64,000 nt of DNA from Betaproteobacteria bacterium (GTDB taxonomy: Bacteria; Pseudomonadota; Gammaproteobacteria; Burkholderiales; SG8-41), in the NCBI GenBank assembly GCA_016192825.1, contig JACPTK010000087.1, positions 27,037 through 91,036 on the forward strand, given 5' to 3'. The translations under genes were made by a program, and so were the position numbers. This document shows positions 34,828 to 42,722 of this stretch, piece by piece; the first letter of the stretch is position 1, and every line of letters begins with the position of its first letter. The notes below the pieces were generated by a model. It searched no databases. It was given only the letters and a program-made list of their open reading frames with translations, and was not told the origin of the DNA.

Positions 34828-35730
34828 ATGCGCCACAAATGGCCCATCGCGACGCTCTCCTCGCTTATCGCCGTTGCCGCCATTTACGGCGCGCTCGTGC
34901 TGCTCGCGCGCCCCGCGCCGGACCATCCCTACTTCGCGGCGGAGAAGCCTAGGACGCAGGTGATCGCGCACCGCGGCGGCGCGCATGCGCGGCCGGAGAA
35001 CACGCTGGCGGCCTTCGCGCACGCGGTCGAGGCAGGCGCCGACATCCTGGAGATGGATGCGCAGCCGACCGCCGATGGCGCGATTGTGCTCATGCACGAC
35101 GCAACCGTGGATCGCACGACCGACGGCACTGGGCGCGTGGAGTCACTCTCCGCAAGCCAGCTGCGAAACCTCGACGCCGGCTATCGCTGGACCCCCGACG
35201 GAGGACAAACCTTTCCATTTCGCGGCCAGGGAATCCGTGCCCCCGAGCTGGGTGAAGTCTTCGCGCGCTTCCCCGCGACGCGGATGATCGTGGAGATGAA
35301 GCATGGCGGTCCCGCGCTTGCCCAGCCGCTCTGCATGTTGATACGCCGCCATGCAATGGTGCAGAAGACGCTCGTTGCGTCGATGAACGAGGAGGCCGTG
35401 ATCGCTTTCCGGCGGGCGTGCCCCGAAGTGGCCACCTCCATGACCGGGAGCGAGGCGCGAACGTTCTACTTCCTTCACCTGTTTCACCTGGAAGCCGCCT
35501 ACAGCCCACCGGCCCCCGCCCTGCTGATTCCAGACCGCATCGGCGGCGACCGCATTCCGACGCGCCGCCTGATCGAGGCTGCTCAGCGGCGCAATCTTAC
35601 AGTGCACGTCTGGACGATCCGCGACGACGCGCGCATGCGGCAACTGATCGAGATCGAGGTCGGCGGCATCATCACAGATCGGCCCAACCGGCTGCTTGAA
35701 CTGCTGCGTCATCCCGCCTCTTCCCGCTGA
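34828..35730 (+). CDS. glycerophosphodiester phosphodiesterase
   Basis: A 300-aa GDPD-family enzyme that hydrolyses glycerophosphodiesters to glycerol-3-phosphate and an alcohol. An N-terminal helix (IATLSSLIAVAAIYGALVLL) anchors or exports it, so it acts at or beyond the inner membrane. Catalytic motifs: VIAHRGGAHARPENTLAAF (His, Arg, Glu, near residue 45), EMDAQPTADGAIVLMHD with the metal-binding Glu and Asp, and MIVEMKHG. The C-terminal VHVWTIRDDARMRQLIEI and GGIITDRPNRLLEL are typical. Length and motifs are intact, unlike several neighbours. Confidence 0.94.
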   Translation: MRHKWPIATLSSLIAVAAIYGALVLLARPAPDHPYFAAEKPRTQVIAHRGGAHARPENTLAAFAHAVEAGADILEMDAQPTADGAIVLMHDATVDRTTDGTGRVESLSASQLRNLDAGYRWTPDGGQTFPFRGQGIRAPELGEVFARFPATRMIVEMKHGGPALAQPLCMLIRRHAMVQKTLVASMNEEAVIAFRRACPEVATSMTGSEARTFYFLHLFHLEAAYSPPAPALLIPDRIGGDRIPTRRLIEAAQRRNLTVHVWTIRDDARMRQLIEIEVGGIITDRPNRLLELLRHPASSR

Positions 35731-35833
35731 TTCACCACCGGATGGGCCCCAAGCGGTGGCGGACGCTTAGCCCATCATCCAGATAACATCCTGTTTTCAT
35801 TGGACTTTCATAAGCAGGTCCGACCCCTTGCAT

Positions 35834-35890
35834 CTCTAAGCCATCCGTAACCCCCCGGTAAGCGATCTGGATGCCCCCGAATCGCATTCT
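35834..35890 (+). promoter_or_regulatory. three 11-bp direct repeats plus -10-like box (site C)
   Basis: Units CTCTAAGCCAT, CCGTAACCCCC, CGGTAAGCGAT (35834-35866), then 18 bp starting CTG, then CATTCT (35885-35890). The ATG of the YiiX-like gene is 62 bp further on. Confidence 0.75.
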
Positions 35891-35952
35891 GCGCTCAGTG
35901 AAACCGCGCACCGGCTGCATTCCGACCGGCGCACTGATCGAGGGAGGGGAAC

Positions 35953-36738
35953 ATGGAACGGTGGAATCTCGGGAACATGGGTCCGGGCAGTGCCCTCGTC
36001 GCAGCGCTGCTATTGCCGGGCGGAATCCTGCTGTTCGCCTGGGTGCTTTATCGCCGCTACGGGTGCCGGCTCGCGGGCCGCTGGGTTTCGCTCGCGGCGT
36101 TGATCGCCCTCCTGCAGGGCTGCGCAACGCAACTCGTCGTCCAGCCGACGTCCGACCCGGGCGATCAGGACGCCGCCCCGGCGCGCAGCACCCTGCTGTT
36201 CCAGAGTTCCAATATCGCCCCCAGGGGCGACGATGCCCCGCTGTCCCTGAAAGACCTCCGGCCGGGCGACATCATCCTGACCTCGGATCCGGGCTTCGTC
36301 TCCACCAGCATTCAACTGATGACGCTGGCGCCCGTGAGTCACGCCGCCATCTACATTGGCGACGGGAAAGTCGTGGAGGCGGTGCGTCCGGCGGTCCGGG
36401 TCCGGCCGCTTGACGAAGTGATAGCCGAAGGAACCGCGGTGCTAGCGTTCCGGCATCCCGAACTCAGCACGGAGCAGGCCCGGAACATCAGCAGCTACGC
36501 GCTGCAGAAGACGGGCACCGGCTTCAACTATTTCGGCGTGACGCTGCACGTGCCATTCTCGGTTACGCGCAGGTTGTGCGAGCTGCCCTTCGTGCCGTCG
36601 CCGCTCCGGGACGCGTGCCTCAGGGGAATTGGCGTGATTCACTACCTGGCGGCCGCGGAAACCCAGATCCACAAGGCGCTGCGCTACGTCGGGCACTTGA
36701 AGTGTCAGCTGGAGAAGATCGCGGCCTTCGAGCAGTGA
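35953..36738 (+). CDS. YiiX/YebB-like papain-fold protein, probably missing its catalytic cysteine segment
   Basis: A 261-aa protein with an N-terminal transmembrane helix (ALVAALLLPGGILLFAWVLY) and a second hydrophobic stretch ending LLQGCATQ. The core DLRPGDIILTSDPGFVSTSI and PVSHAAIYIGDGKVVEAV (His130) is the start of a permuted NlpC/P60 domain. In intact relatives, as I recall them, the catalytic Cys lies in an FFCSQLV-type motif about 45 residues before a final HQALRYVGHLK. Here the text goes from GIGVIHYLAAAE straight to TQIHKALRYVGHLK, so that motif is absent. The start follows GAGGGAGGGG. lgt follows after 28 bp and is probably co-transcribed. Confidence 0.8.
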   Translation: MERWNLGNMGPGSALVAALLLPGGILLFAWVLYRRYGCRLAGRWVSLAALIALLQGCATQLVVQPTSDPGDQDAAPARSTLLFQSSNIAPRGDDAPLSLKDLRPGDIILTSDPGFVSTSIQLMTLAPVSHAAIYIGDGKVVEAVRPAVRVRPLDEVIAEGTAVLAFRHPELSTEQARNISSYALQKTGTGFNYFGVTLHVPFSVTRRLCELPFVPSPLRDACLRGIGVIHYLAAAETQIHKALRYVGHLKCQLEKIAAFEQ

Positions 36739-36766
36739 CGCTGCCTTCGTTCAACTCACGCACGCG

Positions 36767-37768
36767 ATGGAGCAACTCATGTCAGGCCCCTTCGTTCACC
36801 AGATCGACCCGGTCATCGGTACCCTCTTCGGCGTCCACCTGTGGTGGTACGGCTTCGCCTATACCGCGGGCTTCCTGGTTCTGTATCTCGCGCTGCGCCG
36901 CAACGGGACCGAATTGGGACTTGCCCGGGTCCAAGCCTATGACCTCGCCCTGCTCGTCAGCGTCGGCACCCTCCTGGGCGGACGGCTCGTCGAGGTGGCC
37001 TTCTACGAATGGCCGTTTTACGGCCATTACCCGCACCTGATCCCGGCGCTCTGGCTCGGCGGCATGGCCACGCACGGGCTGCTGCTGGGGGCGATTGCGG
37101 GGATCCTGCTGTTTTGCCGGATGCACGGCAAATCGTTCCTCGCCGTCACCGACGCGCTCGCCATCCCGGCCGCATTCATCCTGGCGTTCGGGCGGATCGG
37201 CAATTTCGTTGACGGGCAGATCGTCGGCAGCGAGACATCGGTGTGGTGGGCGGTCAAGTTCCCGGACGCCGACGGCTTCCGCCATCCTACTGTGCTCTAC
37301 GACGGGATCAAGAACCTGCTGCTCGTCCCGTTGCTGGTCTACGTTTACAAGCGGCGGCCGCCGGAGGGCACCGTCACCGGACTATTCCTGTTCCTCTACG
37401 CGTTCCTGCGGATCGGTGTCGACGTCTTTCGCGTCTACCCGACGAGCCTGCTCGGGCTCGCCACCGGGCAGGCGCTGAATATCGTGACCAGCATCCTCGG
37501 GCTGGCCCTGCTGGCGTGGTCCTGGGCGCGGCGAGGCGCGCCGGACGACACGGCCGTTGCTCCCCGCGCGACGCCGCCGGCGCGCGTCGAGAATCAAAGA
37601 GGCCGGCTCCGGCGCGACCTCGCGTTCGCCGCCCTGCTCGCCCTCCCGCTGGTGATCCCGAGCGACTGGACCCAGGACGTGCCGGAGCGCTACGGCAAGC
37701 GCCATCCGGGGCTGCAGCACTCCACGCTGTACCCGGCGATAGCCCGATGGCCCAATCCACCCCTTTGA
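36767..37768 (+). CDS. lgt: prolipoprotein diacylglyceryl transferase (Lgt)
   Basis: A 333-aa polytopic inner-membrane enzyme that transfers diacylglycerol from phosphatidylglycerol to the lipobox Cys of prolipoproteins. About seven hydrophobic segments are visible. The signature FGRIGNFVDGQIVGSET near residue 143 holds the essential Arg/Asn/Gly run, and HPTVLYDGIKN follows. Start MEQLMSGPFVHQIDPVIG. The C-terminal ~70 residues beyond the helices are polar and variable. Placement among many lipoprotein genes is apt, but it may be a paralogue rather than the housekeeping copy. Confidence 0.9.
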   Translation: MEQLMSGPFVHQIDPVIGTLFGVHLWWYGFAYTAGFLVLYLALRRNGTELGLARVQAYDLALLVSVGTLLGGRLVEVAFYEWPFYGHYPHLIPALWLGGMATHGLLLGAIAGILLFCRMHGKSFLAVTDALAIPAAFILAFGRIGNFVDGQIVGSETSVWWAVKFPDADGFRHPTVLYDGIKNLLLVPLLVYVYKRRPPEGTVTGLFLFLYAFLRIGVDVFRVYPTSLLGLATGQALNIVTSILGLALLAWSWARRGAPDDTAVAPRATPPARVENQRGRLRRDLAFAALLALPLVIPSDWTQDVPERYGKRHPGLQHSTLYPAIARWPNPPL

Positions 37769-37796
37769 TTCTAGTTGGGTATTTTTCGGGCCCTCG

Positions 37797-37853
37797 CCGT
37801 AACTCATCCGTAAGTCAACGGTAAGCGATCGGATAGCGCCGAAGTCGCATGCT
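37797..37853 (+). promoter_or_regulatory. three 11-bp direct repeats plus -10-like box (site D)
   Basis: Units CCGTAACTCAT, CCGTAAGTCAA, CGGTAAGCGAT (37797-37829), the most regular set, then 18 bp, then CATGCT (37848-37853). The ATG at 37908 is 55 bp further on. Confidence 0.8.
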
Positions 37854-37907
37854 GTGCCGCATATCGCCAGCCGCACCGGCGACAACCCACAAGCACGGAG
37901 GTGGCAC

Positions 37908-38090
37908 ATGAGGACGAAAACCGACCAGCGCCGCGGTCATGAGGCGGACGAACCCGCTGCATTCATCCTCGACGACGAGCTCGAGGCGCCCTGCAGCGAG
38001 TACCTCGTCATGAGCCAGGAGCGCGACTTGCCGGCCCTCGCGGAATATCTGCACGAGTTGCGGGAGTCGGGCTCCCGCACGATCCATTGA
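37908..38090 (+). CDS. 60-aa charged protein of unknown function
   Basis: MRTKTDQRRGHEADEPAAFI..SGSRTIH, 60 aa, soluble and acidic in the middle. The start is supported by CGGAGGTGG (37897-37905) and by regulatory site D just upstream. The lipoprotein gene follows after 42 bp. Not recognised. Confidence 0.6.
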   Translation: MRTKTDQRRGHEADEPAAFILDDELEAPCSEYLVMSQERDLPALAEYLHELRESGSRTIH

Positions 38091-38132
38091 GATGTGTGTC
38101 CCGCTGTTTTGTTCAACCGTAAAGGAGGCTTT

Positions 38133-38645
38133 ATGAACACCCGAAGCTTCGTTTCATCCAACCTGCTGCGCAACGCGCTCGTGCTGTCCCTGCCGCTGGT
38201 CGCATTGAGCGGCTGCTACGTCATGCCGGTCGGGCAGGACATGAGCGGCAACCCGTACTACGTGTACTCGCCGGTGCCCGTCGTTCCCGCACCGGGCGGC
38301 GGCCAAGGCAGCGCTCCCATGGCCGTTCCGGGCGGGCCGGCGGCTGCGACGCTCGCCGTGAAGCTCTACCCCATCAACGATCTCGCCAACCAGACCGGCA
38401 TCCTCACCGGCCAGGTCACGAACATGATGACCGGCAAGGGCCGCTTCACGTTCAACTACCAGGGCGAGACGCTGGTCGGCGAAGCGACGCGCACCTCCAA
38501 CGACGACCGGCGCGGCATCGCGAGCGCCTACGGTCCGCGCGGCGTGTTCGCCCGCTGCGAGTACCAGATGAGCACGCCCCACATGGGCGCCGGCACCTGC
38601 ACGTTCTCCAACGGCGCGCAGTACCAGCTGCACGTCGGCGGCTGA
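38133..38645 (+). CDS. predicted outer-membrane lipoprotein
   Basis: A 170-aa protein starting MNTRSFVSSNLLRNALVLSL after AAAGGAGG, with lipobox VALSGCYV (Cys near residue 28). A Pro/Gly-rich linker follows, then a compact domain, AVKLYPINDLANQTGILTGQ and MTGKGRFTFNYQGETLVGEA, ending in YQLHVGG. This resembles small beta-sandwich lipoproteins of Proteobacteria; no function is known to me. Probably co-transcribed with the 60-aa protein under site D. A GC-rich hairpin follows the stop. Confidence 0.75.
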   Translation: MNTRSFVSSNLLRNALVLSLPLVALSGCYVMPVGQDMSGNPYYVYSPVPVVPAPGGGQGSAPMAVPGGPAAATLAVKLYPINDLANQTGILTGQVTNMMTGKGRFTFNYQGETLVGEATRTSNDDRRGIASAYGPRGVFARCEYQMSTPHMGAGTCTFSNGAQYQLHVGG

Positions 38646-38666
38646 ACGGCCGCGCGTGGTTGCACA

Positions 38667-38697
38667 CGCCCCCTGTGGTCGCAAGCCGCAGGGGGCG
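38667..38697 (+). terminator. GC-rich hairpin after the lipoprotein gene
   Basis: CGCCCCCTG (38667-38675) pairs with CAGGGGGCG (38689-38697). There is no U-tract, so it could be a rho-dependent or pausing hairpin. Confidence 0.5.
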
Positions 38698-38749
38698 TCG
38701 CGTTGCGTGTGCTAACATCGCTCCACTTTTCCGGCGCGAGGTCCCCGAT

Positions 38750-41614
38750 TTGGAAGCTTCCGCTGCGAAGCAGCCCGCAACCGGCAGCGCGATCACCGCC
38801 GACGCGCTGATCGAGATGATCCGGCAGCTCGCCGCGGAGCTGCACCCGTCCCGCGCCGCGATCCCCTCCTCGCTCGACGCCCGGCTCGAGCAGGACTACG
38901 GTTTCGACAGCCTGGGCCGCGTCGAGCTGTTCCTGCGGATCGAAAAACGCTTCGGCGTCACCTTGCCCGAGGCGGTGATGGCGACCGCCGAGACGCCACG
39001 CGACCTCCTGCGCGCGATGCTCGCGGCGAGTCCCCATCTCGTGCACGCCGCCGCGCTCGAGCGCGTATCCGCGCTGGCGACGGAATCGGAAACGCCGGAA
39101 GAGGCGGCGACGCTTCCCGACGTGCTGGCGTGGCACGTCGCCAGGCATCCCGACCGCCCGCACATCGTGCTGCAAGACGAGAACGAGAACGAGCGCACCG
39201 TCACCTACGCGGAGCTCGACCAGGCCGCGCGCGCCGTCGCCGCCGGCTTGATCGAGCGCGGGATCGAGCCGGGGCGCGCGGTGGCGATCATGCTGCCGAC
39301 CAGCGTCGAGTACTTCTTCAGCTTCTTCGGCATCCTGCTCGCGGGCGGCGTGCCCGTTCCGATCTATCCGCCCGCGCGCGCCTCCCAGATCGAGGACCAC
39401 CTGCGCCGCCACGCCGGCATCCTCTCGAACGCGCTCTCCGCGATGCTGGTCACGGTGCCGCAGGCCAAGCCGCTCGCGCTGCTCTTGAAACCGCGCGTGG
39501 ACACGCTGAAGGACGTGGTGACGCCGGAAGAGCTGATGCGGCCGGGCGCGGCGGCGGCGGTGCAGCGCGCGAAACCGCAGGACGTCGCGATGATCCAGTA
39601 CACCTCCGGCAGCACCGGAAATCCCAAGGGGGTCGTGCTGACCCACGCCAACCTGGTCGTCAATATCCGCGCGATGGCGAAGGCGCTGCGGGTGACGCCC
39701 GCCGACGTGTTCGTGAGCTGGCTGCCGCTCTACCACGACATGGGCCTCATCGGCGCGTGGCTGGGCAGCCTGATGTACGGCTTCAAATACCCGGTGATGT
39801 CGCCGCTCACCTTCCTCTCGCGCCCGGAGCGCTGGCTGCGAACCATCCACCGCCATGGCGGCACGCTCTCGGGCGGGCCCAACTTCTGCTACGAGCTGTG
39901 CCTGCGCCGCATCCAGGACGCGGACATCGAGGGCCTCGATCTCTCCACCTGGCGCTTCGCGTTCAACGGCGCCGAGCCCGTCTCGCCCGAGACGATGGAC
40001 ACGTTCACGAAACGCTTCGCGCGCTACGGCTTCAAGCCCGAGGCCATGGCTCCGGTGTACGGGCTCGCGGAGGCGACGCTCGGCGTCGCGTTCCCGCCGC
40101 CCCTGCGCGGGCCGCTGCTCGATCGCGTGAACAAGACCGAGTTCATGAGCGGCGGCCGCGCGGTGCCGGTGCCGCCCGATCACCCGGACGCGCTCGTCCA
40201 CGTCGCGTGCGGCCGGCCGGTCCCGGGCCACCAGATCCGCATCGTCGACGGCACGGGACGCGAGCTGCCGGAGCGCGCGGAAGGCCACATCCAGTTCAGC
40301 GGGCCGTCGGTCACCAGCGGCTACTACCGCAATCCCGACGCGACGCAGAAGCTCCTGCACGGCGAGTGGATGGACACCGACGACGACGGCTACGTCGCGG
40401 AGGGCGACCTCTACATCACCGGCCGCATCAAGGACACCATCATCCGCGCCGGCCGCAACATCCATCCCTACGATCTCGAGGAAGCGATCGGCAACGTCGA
40501 AGGCATCCGCAAGGGGTGCGTCGCCGTGTTCGGCAGCAAGGACGAGCGCGCCGGCACGGAGAAGATCGTCGTGCTCGCCGAGACGCGCGAGACCGACCCC
40601 GCCCGGCTCGAGGCCCTGCGCGGCAGGATCAACGATCTCGCGGTGTCGCTGATCGGCGCGCCGGCGGACGACATCATGCTCGCGCCGCCCGGCACGGTGC
40701 TGAAGACCTCGAGCGGCAAGATCCGCCGCGCCGGCAGCCGCGAGGTGTACGAGCACGGCGGCGGCACGCGCACGCGCGCGGTGTGGTGGCAGGTCGTGCG
40801 CCTCACCTGGGCGGCGCTGCTGCCGCAGGCGCGGCGCACGTTGCGCACCGCCGGCGACAACCTCTACGGCGCCTACGCGCTGTTCCTGTTCGGCGCATTC
40901 GGCACGCTGGTGTGGCTCGCCTGCGCCGTCCTGCCGCGTGCCGACTGGTGCTGGAGCGTCAGCCGCAACCTGGCGCGCGCGTTCCTGTGGCTCACCGGGA
41001 TGCCGGTCAGCGTGCGCGGGCTCGAGCACCTGCCGGCCGGGCGCGCCTGCATGATGGTGGTCAACCACGCGAGCTACCTCGACGGCATCGTGACCGTCGC
41101 CGCGCTGGCGGAGCAGAAATCCTTCGTCGCCAAGCGCGAGCTGCTCGATCACTGGGTGCCGCGCATCTTTCTCAGGGCCATCGGCAGCGTGTTCGTGGAC
41201 CGCCTCGACGCGCAGCGCAGCATCGAAGACACCGGGCGCTTCGTGGAAGCGGCGCGCTCCGGGCAGTCGCTGATCGTTTTCCCCGAGGGCACCTTGCGGC
41301 GCATGCCCGGGCTGCTGCCCTTTCACATGGGCGCGTTTGTGATCGCGGCGCAGTCGGGCGTGCCGGTCGTGCCGGTCACGATCCGCGGCACGCGCTCCGC
41401 GCTGCGCGACGGCCAGTGGCTGTTCCACCGCAGCCGGCTGAGCGTGACCATCAGCGCGCCGATCGAGCCCGCGGGGAACGACTGGAATGCGGCGATCGCG
41501 CTACGCGACGCCGCCCGCGCGGAGATCCTGCGCCTCTGCGGCGAGCCGGACCTGGGCGAGGAGACATCGTTGATACCGAAGCGCGCAGCGACGCCCGGGC
41601 CGGCGGCCAGCTGA
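38750..41614 (+). CDS. ACP / acyl-AMP ligase / 1-acyl-glycerol-3-phosphate acyltransferase fusion
   Basis: A ~954-aa three-domain protein. An acyl carrier domain has the phosphopantetheine Ser in GFDSLGRVEL (Ser54). A fatty-acyl-AMP-ligase-like adenylation domain follows, with MIQYTSGSTGNPKGVVLTHA, WLPLYHDMGLIG, VYGLAEATLGVA and GRIKDTIIRAGRNIHPYDLE. A C-terminal PlsC domain has NHASYLDG near residue 771 and FPEGTLRR near 843, after a hydrophobic linker. A TTG start at 38750, after GCGAGG, is preferred because upstream codons translate the preceding hairpin; an ATG at 38660 is the alternative. Likely loads a fatty acid on its own ACP and transfers it to a lysolipid-type acceptor. Product unknown. 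Confidence 0.9.
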   Translation: MEASAAKQPATGSAITADALIEMIRQLAAELHPSRAAIPSSLDARLEQDYGFDSLGRVELFLRIEKRFGVTLPEAVMATAETPRDLLRAMLAASPHLVHAAALERVSALATESETPEEAATLPDVLAWHVARHPDRPHIVLQDENENERTVTYAELDQAARAVAAGLIERGIEPGRAVAIMLPTSVEYFFSFFGILLAGGVPVPIYPPARASQIEDHLRRHAGILSNALSAMLVTVPQAKPLALLLKPRVDTLKDVVTPEELMRPGAAAAVQRAKPQDVAMIQYTSGSTGNPKGVVLTHANLVVNIRAMAKALRVTPADVFVSWLPLYHDMGLIGAWLGSLMYGFKYPVMSPLTFLSRPERWLRTIHRHGGTLSGGPNFCYELCLRRIQDADIEGLDLSTWRFAFNGAEPVSPETMDTFTKRFARYGFKPEAMAPVYGLAEATLGVAFPPPLRGPLLDRVNKTEFMSGGRAVPVPPDHPDALVHVACGRPVPGHQIRIVDGTGRELPERAEGHIQFSGPSVTSGYYRNPDATQKLLHGEWMDTDDDGYVAEGDLYITGRIKDTIIRAGRNIHPYDLEEAIGNVEGIRKGCVAVFGSKDERAGTEKIVVLAETRETDPARLEALRGRINDLAVSLIGAPADDIMLAPPGTVLKTSSGKIRRAGSREVYEHGGGTRTRAVWWQVVRLTWAALLPQARRTLRTAGDNLYGAYALFLFGAFGTLVWLACAVLPRADWCWSVSRNLARAFLWLTGMPVSVRGLEHLPAGRACMMVVNHASYLDGIVTVAALAEQKSFVAKRELLDHWVPRIFLRAIGSVFVDRLDAQRSIEDTGRFVEAARSGQSLIVFPEGTLRRMPGLLPFHMGAFVIAAQSGVPVVPVTIRGTRSALRDGQWLFHRSRLSVTISAPIEPAGNDWNAAIALRDAARAEILRLCGEPDLGEETSLIPKRAATPGPAAS

Positions 41615-41637
41615 TCGGACGCCCAAGGGATGAGGGA

Positions 41638-41800
41638 CGCCACCCCCATCCCCGCCCTTCCCCCCTCAAGAGGAAAGGGCGATCCCGAGGGATGGGGAGT
41701 TTGCAGTTTGCAGTGGGCCGTTTGCAGTTGCTGCCAACTGACGGCTGCCAACTGTCAACTTCCGGTCCTGTTAATCCTGTCTATTCTCACCACTCACGCC
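41638..41800. repeat. compound spacer: CCCC-type palindrome, TTGCAGT words, half ACAGGATTAAC element
   Basis: CACCCCCATCCCCGCC and its complement GGGATGGGG (41638-41698), then TTTGCAGTTTGCAGT (about 41700-41730), then inverted CAACTG words, then CCTGTTAATCCTGTC (41767-41781). Three repeat families in one spacer. Confidence 0.7.
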
Positions 41801-41823
41801 GCTTGGGGCGGGCCGCCGGCGGA

Positions 41824-42525
41824 TCAGAACTTCTCCACCCACGGCCGCAGTTCGACTTCCCACGTCCAGGCGCTGCGCGGCTGGCGCATGACGTATAGGT
41901 AACTGGCGGCAATGGCATCGGGGTCGAGCAGGGAATCGGGCTCCCCCGACGGCGCGGCGCGCCCGGGGCGGGCAATGCCGCCGTCGATGACGAAATGGGC
42001 GACGTGTATCCCCTGCGGCGCGAGCTCGCGCGCCATGCTCTGGGCGAGGCCGCGCAAGGCGAATTTGCCCATGGCGAAAGGCGCCGACTGCGGGTAGCCC
42101 TTGACGCTCGCCGACGCGCCGGTGAAAAAAATCGCGCCGCGCCGCTTCGCCAGCATGCGGCGCGCCGCCTGCTGCGCGACGAGGAAGCCGCCGAAGGCGC
42201 TCGCGGCCAGCGCGCGCTCGACTTCGGCCGGATCCAGCTCGACGAACGGCCCGCGTACCCGCCCGCTCGCGTTGTACACCACGACATCAGGCTCACCGAA
42301 CGCCTTGTCCACGTCGGCGAAGAGTTGCCGCACCCGGGCCGCGTGGACCGCGTCGCAGGAAAAGGCGCGCGCCCCGGTTTCCGTGCACAGCGCGGCGAGC
42401 TTGTCGGGGTTGCGCGAGGCCAGGGCTACGCGCACGCCCTCTCGCGAAAACAACCGGGCGAGAGAGGCGCTCAGCCCCTGCCCCGCCCCGACGATAAGCG
42501 CGCGCTCGAACGGCATGGCATCCAT
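41824..42525 (-). CDS. SDR-family protein with Phe in place of the catalytic Tyr
   Basis: A 233-aa protein with SDR fold markers: VGAGQGLSASLA (residues 12-23) in place of the usual TGxxxGIG, VYNASG for NAG, and FTGASASVKG for the Ser region. The YxxxK motif reads FAMGK (Phe150, Lys154), so the catalytic Tyr hydroxyl is missing. The ending ELRPWVEKF is standard for this branch, in which, as I recall, the FAMGK form is common. It may not be a classical dehydrogenase. The start at 42525 is preferred (GGGAGAACC upstream); 42516 is possible. Stands alone on the minus strand. Confidence 0.82.
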   Translation of the reverse strand: MDAMPFERALIVGAGQGLSASLARLFSREGVRVALASRNPDKLAALCTETGARAFSCDAVHAARVRQLFADVDKAFGEPDVVVYNASGRVRGPFVELDPAEVERALAASAFGGFLVAQQAARRMLAKRRGAIFFTGASASVKGYPQSAPFAMGKFALRGLAQSMARELAPQGIHVAHFVIDGGIARPGRAAPSGEPDSLLDPDAIAASYLYVMRQPRSAWTWEVELRPWVEKF

Positions 42526-42722
42526 AACGGTTCTCCCGCTTCCTGACGGATAATCGATCAAAACACGGGCAAAACGCAAGGATGAAGGTGGAAGGGTATG
42601 TCGGGGCCGTTGTTTTGCATTCTTCGTCCATCGGGCCGCGTCGGGCTATCCCGGGCACGCACGGCATTCCGAAAACCGCTCGGTTTCGGGTAGGATTCGG
42701 TGGATAGCGGAACCGAGAAACC

